From NCBI GenBank assembly GCA_027490345.1, contig JAIXYF010000371.1, positions 1 to 12,105 on the forward strand: a stretch of DNA of 12,105 nucleotides, read 5' to 3'. Made by a program: the position numbers and the translations under genes. This document shows positions 1 through 6,231 of the stretch, piece after piece (position 1 is the first letter of the stretch; every line of letters starts with the position of its first letter). The notes beneath the pieces were generated by a model that saw nothing but the letters and a program-made list of their open reading frames with translations, searched no databases and had not been told where the DNA came from. Origin of the DNA: Novosphingobium sp. GTDB taxonomy: Bacteria; Pseudomonadota; Alphaproteobacteria; Sphingomonadales; Sphingomonadaceae.

Positions 1-338
1 AGTTCCATCACCCCGCGCCGCAGCTTTTCGAGCTTCTTCGTCTGGGTGCGGACCTTCATGCCTTCGGACACGAGCGTGGTGCAGCTGGCAGGCGTGCCGC
101 GCATCCCGTCGATCTCGACCAGGCAGAGGCGGCACGAGCCGAACTGCTTCACGCTGTCCGTCGCGCAGAGCTTGGGAATCGAACCGCCCGAAACGGCCGC
201 CGCGCGCATCACGGTGGTGCCGGGCGCGACGGAGACTTCGCGGCCGTCGATATTCAGCGTGACGGACGCCGCGCCAGAGACTTCAGGCGTGCCGAAATCG
301 GGCTGCGGGCGATAGGGGGCGCTTTCAGTGTCCATCAT
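1..338 (-). CDS. fdsA: NAD-dependent formate dehydrogenase alpha subunit FdsA (N-terminal part, runs off the window)
   Basis: This is the first 112 codons of the catalytic subunit of soluble NAD+-dependent formate dehydrogenase, which in the full protein carries bis-MGD molybdenum and several Fe-S clusters and oxidises formate to CO2 in the cytoplasm. Only the N-terminal 2Fe-2S ferredoxin-like domain is visible, with the cysteine pattern C58-x10-C69-x2-C72-x13-C86 (FGSCRLCLVEIDG context), as in FdsA and NuoG. The molybdenum domain lies outside the window. Two consecutive ATGs (336-338 and 333-335) are possible starts. An AGGAG motif (complement of 343-347) is 4 nt from the first and 7 nt from the second, so the second may be the one used. 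The start overlaps the end of mobA by 14 bp (11 bp for the second ATG), which suggests translational coupling. NuoG or another molybdopterin formate dehydrogenase would share the visible domain; the fdsG-fdsB context favours FdsA. Confidence 0.88.
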   Translation of the reverse strand, partial: MMDTESAPYRPQPDFGTPEVSGAASVTLNIDGREVSVAPGTTVMRAAAVSGGSIPKLCATDSVKQFGSCRLCLVEIDGMRGTPASCTTLVSEGMKVRTQTKKLEKLRRGVME

Positions 339-843
339 GCTGCTCCTGCGCGGTCACAAGGTCTTCGCGCGTGTTGATATTGGCGGTTTTCGCCGCAAGG
401 GTTACAGCGCGCGCGCCGATAATTTCGGCAAAAACGCGCATCGAGTGCTTGGCATCGGCGGCGAGAAAGGCATCGAGCGCGGGTGCGGCGGACACGGGCC
501 AGAGGCCGATCACCGGCTGATCCGCCACATAAGCGGGCGCGGGGGCGAGTTGCGCCGCCGTATCAGGCGCAAGGCCGCCGCAATCGACGCCGCAGGTGAG
601 GACTTGGGCGTAGTGGTGGCTAGCCGCGTGGTGAAGCGCCGCGTTGATCCCGCCAAGCGGCCCCATCCCGGCGCGCGGGCGGTCGTGCACATCGCCCCGG
701 CCCACCACGATCACGCTGTCGCACTGCCCTTCGAGCGAGGCGACCGCACGCGCCAGCAGGGTTTGTCCGCCCAGCGGGGCCAGCGCCTTGTCGCTGCCGA
801 AGCGGCTGGACTGGCCGCCTGCGAGGACCGCGCCGAGGATCAT
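325..843 (-). CDS. mobA: Molybdenum cofactor guanylyltransferase MobA
   Basis: MobA transfers GMP from GTP to molybdopterin, giving the guanine dinucleotide cofactor (MGD) used by DMSO-reductase-family enzymes such as formate dehydrogenase. The 172-residue product is slightly short for the family. It has the N-terminal nucleotide-binding signature LAGGQSSRFGSDKAL (residues 7-21), the GPLGG loop (61-65), an aspartate at D87 (CGVDCG) where the family has its metal-binding Asp, and the C-terminal NINTREDL motif (NINTPEDL type). It starts at ATG 841-843 with no strong Shine-Dalgarno. The gene sits between fdsB and fdsA: 130 bp after fdsB, a gap that contains a REP-like inverted repeat, and overlapping fdsA. 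Its job is probably to supply cofactor for FdsA. Substrate preference (GTP rather than CTP as in MocA) is inferred from motifs and context. Confidence 0.9.
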   Translation of the reverse strand: MILGAVLAGGQSSRFGSDKALAPLGGQTLLARAVASLEGQCDSVIVVGRGDVHDRPRAGMGPLGGINAALHHAASHHYAQVLTCGVDCGGLAPDTAAQLAPAPAYVADQPVIGLWPVSAAPALDAFLAADAKHSMRVFAEIIGARAVTLAAKTANINTREDLVTAQEQHDGH

Positions 844-867
844 GCTTGGGGCCAGGTTGCTCGAGCG

Positions 868-955
868 TGCTTCGACAAGCTCAGCACGAGCGGATGTTGG
901 TGGTTATCGAAAGAGGACATACGCCCACCCCGCTCGTCCTGAGCCTGTCGAAGGA
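868..955. repeat. REP-like inverted repeat pair between fdsB and mobA
   Basis: Two 26-nt arms face each other: 868-893 (TGCTTCGACAAGCTCAGCAC...) and 930-955. The reverse complement of the left arm matches the right arm at 23 of 26 positions. A 36-nt loop separates them, and parts of the loop next to the arms (TTGGTGG near 897-903, CCACC near 926-930) can extend the pairing. From memory, the core TTCGACA(A/G)GCTCAG is a dispersed intergenic repeat common in sphingomonads and some other bacteria. Both arms lie wholly in the 130-bp gap between two co-directional genes, so the fds transcript would contain a large hairpin. There is no following U-run on the minus strand, so it is more likely an mRNA-stability or processing element than an intrinsic terminator. 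Confidence 0.85.
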
Positions 956-973
956 TGCTGGCCCGACGCCCGA

Positions 974-2515
974 TCATTCCGCCGCTTCCTGACCAGGCAC
1001 GGCAACCCCGAAATCTTCCGGCCAGTGCTTCAGCGCCGAGAGCACCGGATAGGGCGTGAAGCCGCCCAGCGCGCAGAGCGAGCCGAACTTCATCGTCTCG
1101 CACAAGTCTTCAAGCAGTTCGATCTCGTCGCCCAGGGTGCGCGGGGCCTTGCGGGCGTTGTGCATCTGGGGGAGCGCCTCGACTTTGTCCGCAGCCCGCC
1201 CGGTGCGCGCACGGATGCGGTCGATCAGCTCGACACCGCGTGTGCTGCCGATGCGGCAGGGAGTGCACTTTCCGCAGCTTTCCGCAGCGCAGAAGCTCAT
1301 CGCAAAGCGGGCCTGCGCGCTCATGTCTGCCGTCTCGTCGAACACGGTCAGTCCCGCATGGCCGATCAGGCCATTGGCATCAGAGAACGCTTCGTAATCG
1401 AACGGCAGGTGGAAATCGGCGGGCGGGTGATAAGCCCCCAGCGGCCCGCCGACCTGCACCGCGCGGACCGGGCGGCCCGAGGCGGTGCCACCGCCGATAT
1501 CGAACACAAGTTCGCCGAGTGTGACGCCGAAGCCGATTTCAACGAGCCCCCCGTGCTGGATGTTGCCCGCCAGCTGGATCGGCATCGTGCCGCGCGAACG
1601 GCCAAAGCCGACTTCGGCATAGGCGGCGCCGCCGTTCGCCAGAATCCACGGCACAGCCGCAAGGGTCAGCACATTGTTGACCACGGTGGGCTTGCCGAAC
1701 AGGCCTTCCAGCGCAGGCAGCGGCGGCTTAGCGCGCACTTCGCCGCGCTTGCCTTCAAGGCTGTTGAGCAGCGAGGTTTCCTCACCGCAAACGTAAGCCC
1801 CTGCACCGACGCGGACTTCGACTTCGAACGGCGCGATGTGCGGCACCGCGAGCGCGATGGCGGTGTTCAGCTTGGCAATGGCGTGGGGATATTCGCTGCG
1901 GACATAGATATAGCCCTTGCCTGCGCCGACGGCGTGACCGGCAATCGCCATGCCTTCGATCAGCATGAAGGGATCGCCTTCCATCACCATGCGGTCCGCG
2001 AAGGTGGCGCTGTCGCCCTCATCCGCGTTGCAGACGATGTATTTCACCGGGCCGGATGCCTTGGCAACCGTGGTCCATTTGATGCCCGCCGGGAAGCCCG
2101 CCCCGCCGCGCCCGCGCAGGCCCGATTGGGTGACTTCGGCGATGGTGGCTTCGGGGCCGAGTTCGCGGGCGCGCTTCAGCCCGGCCCAGCCGCCGGTCGC
2201 GGCGTAGTCGTCGAGGCTAAGGGGCCGGGTCTTGCCCGCGCGCGCAAAGGTGAAGCGCTGCTGGCGGGCAATGAAGCGGTGATCCGCGATGCGTCCGATG
2301 GCCTTGTCGCTAGTGCCTGCGAGCACGCTGGCCACATCATCCGGGGTCAGCGGACCGAAGCCCTCACCGCCTATTTCCGCCAGCGGTTCCAGCCAGTGCA
2401 TGCCCCAGCTGGACACGCGTTCCACCGTGCAGCCCGCCGCAGCAAACGCGGCAGCGACGGCATTGGCGCCGCAGGCCAGCGCGGCGGCATCGTCCGAGAT
2501 GCGCACGGTGATCAT
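974..2515 (-). CDS. fdsB: NAD-dependent formate dehydrogenase beta subunit FdsB (FMN, 4Fe-4S, NAD+ site)
   Basis: This is the diaphorase subunit, homologous to NuoF/HoxF, which takes electrons from FdsA through Fe-S clusters and FMN and reduces NAD+. The 513-residue length fits FdsB (about 520), longer than plain NuoF because of an N-terminal region of about 120 residues, expected to be thioredoxin-like. Visible motifs are GRGGAGFP (135-142) and NADEGD (163-168) for FMN/NAD binding, GAYVCGEETSLLNSLEG (239-255), and the 4Fe-4S ligands C414-x2-C417-x2-C420 in ESCGKCTPCRIG plus C481 (GSLCALGG). The ATG overlaps the fdsG stop by 4 bp (ATGA), which fixes the start and implies coupled translation of the FdsG-FdsB pair. 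A bidirectional-hydrogenase HoxF is the main alternative; the downstream fdsA and mobA argue against it. Confidence 0.94.
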   Translation of the reverse strand: MITVRISDDAAALACGANAVAAAFAAAGCTVERVSSWGMHWLEPLAEIGGEGFGPLTPDDVASVLAGTSDKAIGRIADHRFIARQQRFTFARAGKTRPLSLDDYAATGGWAGLKRARELGPEATIAEVTQSGLRGRGGAGFPAGIKWTTVAKASGPVKYIVCNADEGDSATFADRMVMEGDPFMLIEGMAIAGHAVGAGKGYIYVRSEYPHAIAKLNTAIALAVPHIAPFEVEVRVGAGAYVCGEETSLLNSLEGKRGEVRAKPPLPALEGLFGKPTVVNNVLTLAAVPWILANGGAAYAEVGFGRSRGTMPIQLAGNIQHGGLVEIGFGVTLGELVFDIGGGTASGRPVRAVQVGGPLGAYHPPADFHLPFDYEAFSDANGLIGHAGLTVFDETADMSAQARFAMSFCAAESCGKCTPCRIGSTRGVELIDRIRARTGRAADKVEALPQMHNARKAPRTLGDEIELLEDLCETMKFGSLCALGGFTPYPVLSALKHWPEDFGVAVPGQEAAE

Positions 2516-2934
2516 GCCAGACTCTCCACCAAGGCGCCAAGCCGGGCGGCATCGAGCCGTCCATAAACTTCATGCCCCACCATCGCAGCCGGGCCGACGC
2601 TGCACAGGCCGAGGCAATAGACCGTCTCCACGTTCACGCGCGGATTTTCCGGCAATGCAGCAGCAAGCGCTTCGACACCGCGGGCCTGGCACGATTCGGC
2701 GCGGCACAGCTTGACCACCGGGCGGGCATCCGGCTCGTCGCGGAAATCGTGATAGAAGCTGACCACCCCGTGCACTTCGGCGCGGGTGAGATTGAGCACT
2801 TGCGCGATGCGGCGCACCGAATCTTCGGAAACGTGGCCGAATGCGGCCTGCACATCATGCAGGATCGGCAGCAGCGCACCTTCGCGGCCGGCGTGGCCCT
2901 GAAGGATGGCATCGAGTTCGTCGTGATCTGTCAT
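2512..2934 (-). CDS. fdsG: NAD-dependent formate dehydrogenase gamma subunit FdsG ([2Fe-2S], NuoE-like)
   Basis: This is a small thioredoxin-fold electron-transfer subunit that forms the diaphorase half of the enzyme with FdsB. The 140-residue product shows the NuoE-type [2Fe-2S] ligands C77-x4-C82 (LCRAESC) and C107-x3-C111 (YCLGLCSVGP), plus a family-typical helical N-terminus with HDVQAAFGHV and EVHGVVSFYHDF. I chose ATG 2932-2934, which has an AAGG about 9 nt upstream. An in-frame TTG at 2968-2970 would add 12 poorly conserved residues. This is the first structural gene of the operon, 70 bp downstream of the regulator's stop codon. That gap holds two overlapping inverted repeats. The last bases overlap the fdsB start (ATGA). 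Confidence 0.93.
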   Translation of the reverse strand: MTDHDELDAILQGHAGREGALLPILHDVQAAFGHVSEDSVRRIAQVLNLTRAEVHGVVSFYHDFRDEPDARPVVKLCRAESCQARGVEALAAALPENPRVNVETVYCLGLCSVGPAAMVGHEVYGRLDAARLGALVESLA

Positions 2935-2975
2935 GCTGAAAAGCCTTGGGAATTGCCGCGCGAAGGTCAAATTGA

Positions 2976-2999
2976 AATACCTTATGGCTGATAGGTATT
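2976..2999. promoter_or_regulatory. Inverted repeat AATACCT-N10-AGGTATT upstream of fdsG
   Basis: A perfect 7-bp inverted repeat (2976-2982 and 2993-2999) with a 10-nt spacer lies in the 70-bp gap between the regulator gene and fdsG. It overlaps the TGATAG-N7-CTATCA element and is set about 10 bp (one helical turn) closer to fdsG. LysR-type tetramers usually touch two adjacent sites, so this could be the second, activation-type site. The symmetry is visible in the sequence; its function is inferred. Confidence 0.5.
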
Positions 3000-3007
3000 C
3001 TCTATCA
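2989..3007. promoter_or_regulatory. Putative LysR operator TGATAG-N7-CTATCA at the fdsG promoter
   Basis: This is a perfect 6-bp inverted repeat with a 7-nt spacer. The inner ATAG-N7-CTAT matches the layout of OxyR-type LysR family sites. It sits 54 bp upstream of the fdsG ATG and overlaps the regulator's own TGA stop codon (the minus strand reads TGATAG). A near-identical element occurs upstream of the regulator gene at 3928-3946, which makes chance less likely. No convincing -35/-10 pair was identified beside it. Confidence 0.6.
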
Positions 3008-3910
3008 AAATGGCGGCTGCAATCCAGCCGGTTCCAGGGCGCGGGCGGCAGCGAGCGCGGCGCGGGCCATAGGGCCGAGCGGATCGCGGTTCACCACCAC
3101 AAGGCCGACGCGGCGCGCGTCCTCCGGCGCATCGAACGGCACGAACCGCGCCCATTCCACGCCCGCCATCATCCGCGCATAGCCATCGGGCACGATGGTC
3201 GCGAAGCCCCCGGCTTCGACCATTGCGAACAGCGCGAAGTGGCTGTCCGCCGTGGCGCGCGGAGTGACCGCAAGGCCGCGTGCGGCGAGGCGCTCATCGA
3301 GAATGCGCCGGTATTGCATGCCCTGATGGAGGAGGCACAGGTTCTGCGCGCAGGCTTCTTCCCAAGTGACGGCAGTGTGCTGATCAAACCCGCTGCCGCG
3401 CGCGGCAAGGAACATGTAGCGTTCGGCATAGAGCGGCACTACCAGCACATTGGCGGGCGGCTCGTGATCGAGATAGGTCAGCCCGGCATCGACTTCGAAG
3501 GCATGCAAGCCATGCTCGATCGCACGCGAGGTGGCGGAACGGACAGACAGCGAAAGTTCGGGGTTTTGCGCGAGCAGCGCCTCCCCCAACAGGCCGACAA
3601 GCGGCAGTGCGGCAGGGATCGCGGCAAGGCCAAACTCGCCTCGCAGCGGCGCGGCAGTGGCGGCCACTGCGCTCGCCATGCCGCTCACCGCGCCTAGGAT
3701 CTGCTCGGCCCAAGGCAGCATGGCCTGCCCATGCGGGGTAAGGCCGATAAAGCGGCGGTCCCGCTCGACCAGGCGGCGGCCGAACTCGGCCTCCAGCGTG
3801 GTCAGCCCCGCCGAAAGCGTGGGCTGAGAAATGCCGCAGGCCGCCGCTGCCTTGGCAAAGTGCCCTTCGCGCGCGAGCGTGACGAAATAGCGCAAATGGC
3901 GAAGCTGCAT
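3005..3910 (-). CDS. LysR-family transcriptional regulator, probable activator of the fds operon (FdsR-like)
   Basis: This is a 301-residue LysR-type regulator. The N-terminal winged helix-turn-helix is at about residues 2-60 (MQLRHLRYFV, GHFAKAAAACGISQPTLS, LERDRRFIGLTPHG type), followed by a linker helix and a periplasmic-binding-protein-like effector domain (about 90-295). The effector domain resembles the OxyR branch, but the segment that holds the peroxide-sensing cysteine in OxyR reads HQGMQYRR, with Q199 at that position. Redox sensing is therefore unlikely, and a small-molecule effector such as formate is a reasonable guess. It starts at ATG 3908-3910 without a strong Shine-Dalgarno. 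It lies directly upstream of fdsG in the same direction; LysR genes are more often divergent from their targets. It lies 53 bp downstream of the epimerase gene with no visible terminator between them. Confidence 0.87.
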   Translation of the reverse strand: MQLRHLRYFVTLAREGHFAKAAAACGISQPTLSAGLTTLEAEFGRRLVERDRRFIGLTPHGQAMLPWAEQILGAVSGMASAVAATAAPLRGEFGLAAIPAALPLVGLLGEALLAQNPELSLSVRSATSRAIEHGLHAFEVDAGLTYLDHEPPANVLVVPLYAERYMFLAARGSGFDQHTAVTWEEACAQNLCLLHQGMQYRRILDERLAARGLAVTPRATADSHFALFAMVEAGGFATIVPDGYARMMAGVEWARFVPFDAPEDARRVGLVVVNRDPLGPMARAALAAARALEPAGLQPPF

Positions 3911-3927
3911 CGGCTGGGGCGTCCCGG

Positions 3928-3946
3928 TGAAAGGAATAGCCTATCA
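3928..3946. promoter_or_regulatory. Putative autoregulatory operator TGAAAG-N7-CTATCA upstream of the LysR gene
   Basis: The arms match the element at 2989-3007 at 11 of 12 positions with the same 7-nt spacer. The 3' part also contains a compact ATAG-C-CTAT palindrome (3936-3944). It begins 17 bp upstream of the regulator's ATG, a position where bound regulator would block the promoter or ribosome site, as in LysR-family autorepression. The function is inferred from the duplicated motif and its position. Confidence 0.5.
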
Positions 3947-3963
3947 CACAGCGCGGAAGCGTG

Positions 3964-4995
3964 TCAGGCCCGGTTTTGCGCCATGTATTCTGTATACCAC
4001 TGCACGAACGCGCCCACGCCTTCGCGCACGGTGGTGCGCGGCTTGTAGCCGAGATCGCGTTCAAGGTCGGAAACATCCGCGAACGTATCGGGCACATCGC
4101 CGGGCTGGAGCGGGAGCAGGTTCTGCTCGGCCTTGCGGCCCAGCGCTTCTTCCAGCGCGGCGATATATTCGGTCAGCTTCACCGGGTTGTTGTTGCCGAT
4201 GTTGTAGATCCGATAAGGCGCGTTGCTGGATGCCGGATCGGGGCGCATCGCATCCCACGCTGGATCTGGCTGGGCCGGATGGTCACAGGCGCGGATCACG
4301 CCTTCCACGATATCGGCCACATACGTGAAATCGCGCGTGTGGTTGCCGTGGTTGAACACGTTGATCGGCTTGCCTTCAAGGATGTTCTTGGCAAACAGGA
4401 ACAGCGCCATGTCCGGCCGGCCCCATGGGCCATAGACGGTGAAAAAGCGCAGCCCCGTGGTCGGCAACCGGTAGAGATGGCTGTAGCTGTGAGCCATCAG
4501 CTCGTTCGCCTTCTTGGTGGCGGCGTAGAACTGCAGCGGATGGTCCACGCCGACATGCTCGCTGAACGGCATCGCCTGATTGGCGCCATAGACGCTGCTG
4601 GTCGAGGCATAAACCAGATGTTCGACCCCGCCGTGGCGGCAGGCTTCGAGGATGTTGGTAAAGCCGATGATGTTACTTTCCACATAGGCATGCGGGTTCT
4701 CGATCGAATAACGCACCCCGGCCTGCGCGGCGAGATTGATCACCCGGCGGATATCGTGGGCGGCAAAAGCCTGCTCAACCGCCGCGCGGTCGGCCAGATT
4801 GGCCCGGATGAAGGTGTAGCTGGCATTGGTGCTGCGCGCGGTTTCCTCAAGGATGCGCAGGCGCGCCTCCTTGATCGCCGGATCATAGTAATCATTCACG
4901 ACATCGAGGCCGACAACATCGTCACCTCGCTCCAGTAGCGCCTTGGCGGTGTGAAAGCCGATGAAACCTGCGTTTCCCGTAACCAGGACTGCCAC
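3964..4995 (-). CDS. NAD-dependent epimerase, UDP-glucuronate 4-epimerase type (LpsL-like)
   Basis: This short-chain dehydrogenase-fold nucleotide-sugar epimerase probably interconverts UDP-glucuronate and UDP-galacturonate in the cytoplasm. The 343-residue protein has the NAD motif GNAGFIG (7-13), the family-typical GLDVVNDYYDP segment (29-39), SSVYG (133-137), the catalytic YAATK (Y157, K161) and RFFTVYGPWGRPDMA (183-197), which is characteristic of the UDP-GlcA epimerase branch. I chose GTG 4993-4995 because a GGAG lies 8 nt upstream and the nucleotide-binding strand begins at residue 2. A longer frame upstream contains no recognisable domain. It is divergent from the capsule operon across 202 bp. 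Its product could feed the capsule repeat unit or, in a sphingomonad, galacturonosyl glycosphingolipid. Exact substrate specificity cannot be read from sequence. Confidence 0.88.
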   Translation of the reverse strand: MAVLVTGNAGFIGFHTAKALLERGDDVVGLDVVNDYYDPAIKEARLRILEETARSTNASYTFIRANLADRAAVEQAFAAHDIRRVINLAAQAGVRYSIENPHAYVESNIIGFTNILEACRHGGVEHLVYASTSSVYGANQAMPFSEHVGVDHPLQFYAATKKANELMAHSYSHLYRLPTTGLRFFTVYGPWGRPDMALFLFAKNILEGKPINVFNHGNHTRDFTYVADIVEGVIRACDHPAQPDPAWDAMRPDPASSNAPYRIYNIGNNNPVKLTEYIAALEEALGRKAEQNLLPLQPGDVPDTFADVSDLERDLGYKPRTTVREGVGAFVQWYTEYMAQNRA

Positions 4996-5111
4996 TTCGT
5001 GATCTCCAGTCTGCCGCTGCGGCGCTGCAGGCGGTTTGCCACGCAGCGCACGAATCGTTGGGTGCAGCATTGCCCCGGCGCAAGTTAAAAGCGCGTGTCC
5101 GCAGCTGTTGC

Positions 5112-5143
5112 CCGGTTGCTGCAGCACCGGCACCGTCTGCCGG
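5112..5143. repeat. Adjacent palindromes in the epimerase-kpsF divergent intergenic region
   Basis: The 202-bp region between the divergent starts (4996-5197) must hold promoters for both directions. It contains a palindrome built on TGCTGCAGCA (5117-5126) flanked by CCGG on both sides (5112-5115 and 5127-5130). Immediately after comes a perfect 6-bp stem CCGGCA/TGCCGG (5127-5132 and 5138-5143) with a 5-nt loop. The two share the CCGG at 5127-5130, so alternative pairing is possible. There is no U-run, so neither is an intrinsic terminator. It could be an operator or leader structure, or an effect of high GC content. No clear -35/-10 boxes were recognised. Confidence 0.35.
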
Positions 5144-5197
5144 GTGCGGGGGTGCGTGCGGTTGAACTGGGGTGGCAATCGGTTCATAGGCCATGCC

Positions 5198-6211
5198 ATG
5201 GGAACCGAGAATGAGCCGGATCACGGCGCCGGAATTGCCGCCACCACCATCGAGCTGATCAGCCGGGGTCGCACCGTGATCGAGACCGAGGCCAGCGCGC
5301 TAGGCCGGCTCGCGCAGATCCTTGATGATGGCTTTGCCAGCGCGGTGCGGCTGCTGCTGGAAAACCGGATGCGCGTGATCGTGACCGGGATGGGCAAATC
5401 CGGCAATATCGCCTGCAAGATCGCCGCCACGCTGTCTGCCACCGGCACCCCGGCCACATTCGTCCACCCGGTTGATGCCGCGCATGGCGACTTGGGCATG
5501 ATCATGCCCGGCGATGTGCTGCTGGTCCTCTCCAATTCCGGCAAGACGCACGAGCTGCGCTTCATCATGGACTATGCCCGGACAGTGGGCTGCCGCATCA
5601 TTGCAGTCGCCTCGCGGCTGGATTCGCCGGTCATGCGCGGTGCGGATGTGCAGATCCTGCTGCCCGATGCGCGCGAGGCCTGCCCGGCCAATATCGCGCC
5701 GACCACGTCCACCACGCTGATGCTGGCGCTGGGCGATGCGCTGGCCGTCACGGTCATGGGGGTGCGCGGGGTCTCGCTCGAAAAGCTGGGTGCGCTGCAC
5801 CCTGGCGGCCCCATCGGCCTCAACCTGACGCCGGTCTCGGGGCTGATGCGCACTGGCGACGGCATGGAACTCGTCGCGCCGGATCTGCCGATGCGCAATG
5901 TGCTGTTGGGGATGACGGAAAAGCGCCTCGGCATTGCCGGGGTGGTCGATGCGGGCGGCGAACTGATCGGGGTGATCACCGATGGTGATTTGCGCCGCCA
6001 TGTCGACCAGTTGCTGAGCGCACCGGCGCGCGAGGTGATGACGACTCACCCGCAGACCATTCTGGATACGACGTATGCCGGAGAGGCGCTGCGGATCATG
6101 ACCGAACGGCGCATTACCGCATTGTTTGTGGTGACGGAGGATCAGCCGCGCACTCCCATCGGGCTGGTGCATATCCACGATCTCAGCCCACCCAGCTTCG
6201 GCGAGGTCTGA
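5198..6211 (+). CDS. kpsF: D-arabinose-5-phosphate isomerase (KpsF/KdsD family)
   Basis: This enzyme converts D-ribulose 5-phosphate to D-arabinose 5-phosphate, the first committed step to KDO. The 337-residue protein has an N-terminal SIS domain with TGMGKSGN (63-70), VHPVDAAHGDLGM (89-101), SNSGKTHE (112-119) and ACPANIAPTTSTT (161-173). HPGGPIG (201-207) follows, then a pair of CBS domains (about 215-330, including GVITDGDLRR). I chose ATG 5198-5200, preceded by AGG at 5188-5190. A longer in-frame extension back to a TTG at 5036 has no domain similarity. It is first in the plus-strand operon, 20 bp before kdsB. The position next to capsule export genes supports the name kpsF over the housekeeping kdsD; biochemically the two are the same activity. 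Confidence 0.92.
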   Translation: MGTENEPDHGAGIAATTIELISRGRTVIETEASALGRLAQILDDGFASAVRLLLENRMRVIVTGMGKSGNIACKIAATLSATGTPATFVHPVDAAHGDLGMIMPGDVLLVLSNSGKTHELRFIMDYARTVGCRIIAVASRLDSPVMRGADVQILLPDAREACPANIAPTTSTTLMLALGDALAVTVMGVRGVSLEKLGALHPGGPIGLNLTPVSGLMRTGDGMELVAPDLPMRNVLLGMTEKRLGIAGVVDAGGELIGVITDGDLRRHVDQLLSAPAREVMTTHPQTILDTTYAGEALRIMTERRITALFVVTEDQPRTPIGLVHIHDLSPPSFGEV

Positions 6212-6231
6212 AGGCGAACACGAGCCCCCCC

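Noticed and set aside
868..955. Intrinsic terminator at the fdsB-mobA gap
   Set aside because: The stem is long, but there is no U-run after it on the minus strand and the loop is 36 nt. It fits a REP element better.
644..2566. A 640-codon open frame on the plus strand across mobA, fdsB and fdsG
   Set aside because: It is antisense to fdsB, which has all its cofactor motifs. The predicted peptide is Arg/Ala/His-rich with no domain, a common high-GC artefact.
5162..5190. Possible promoter TTGAAC-N17-CATAGG before kpsF
   Set aside because: The -10 matches only half of the consensus, and transcription would begin about at the start codon.
5036..5197. N-terminal extension of kpsF (54 residues from a TTG)
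   Set aside because: It has no SIS-family similarity and is Cys/Arg/Pro-rich. ATG 5198 gives the normal family length.
4996..5199. N-terminal extension of the epimerase (68 residues)
   Set aside because: The Rossmann motif should be near the N-terminus, and GTG 4995 has a good Shine-Dalgarno.
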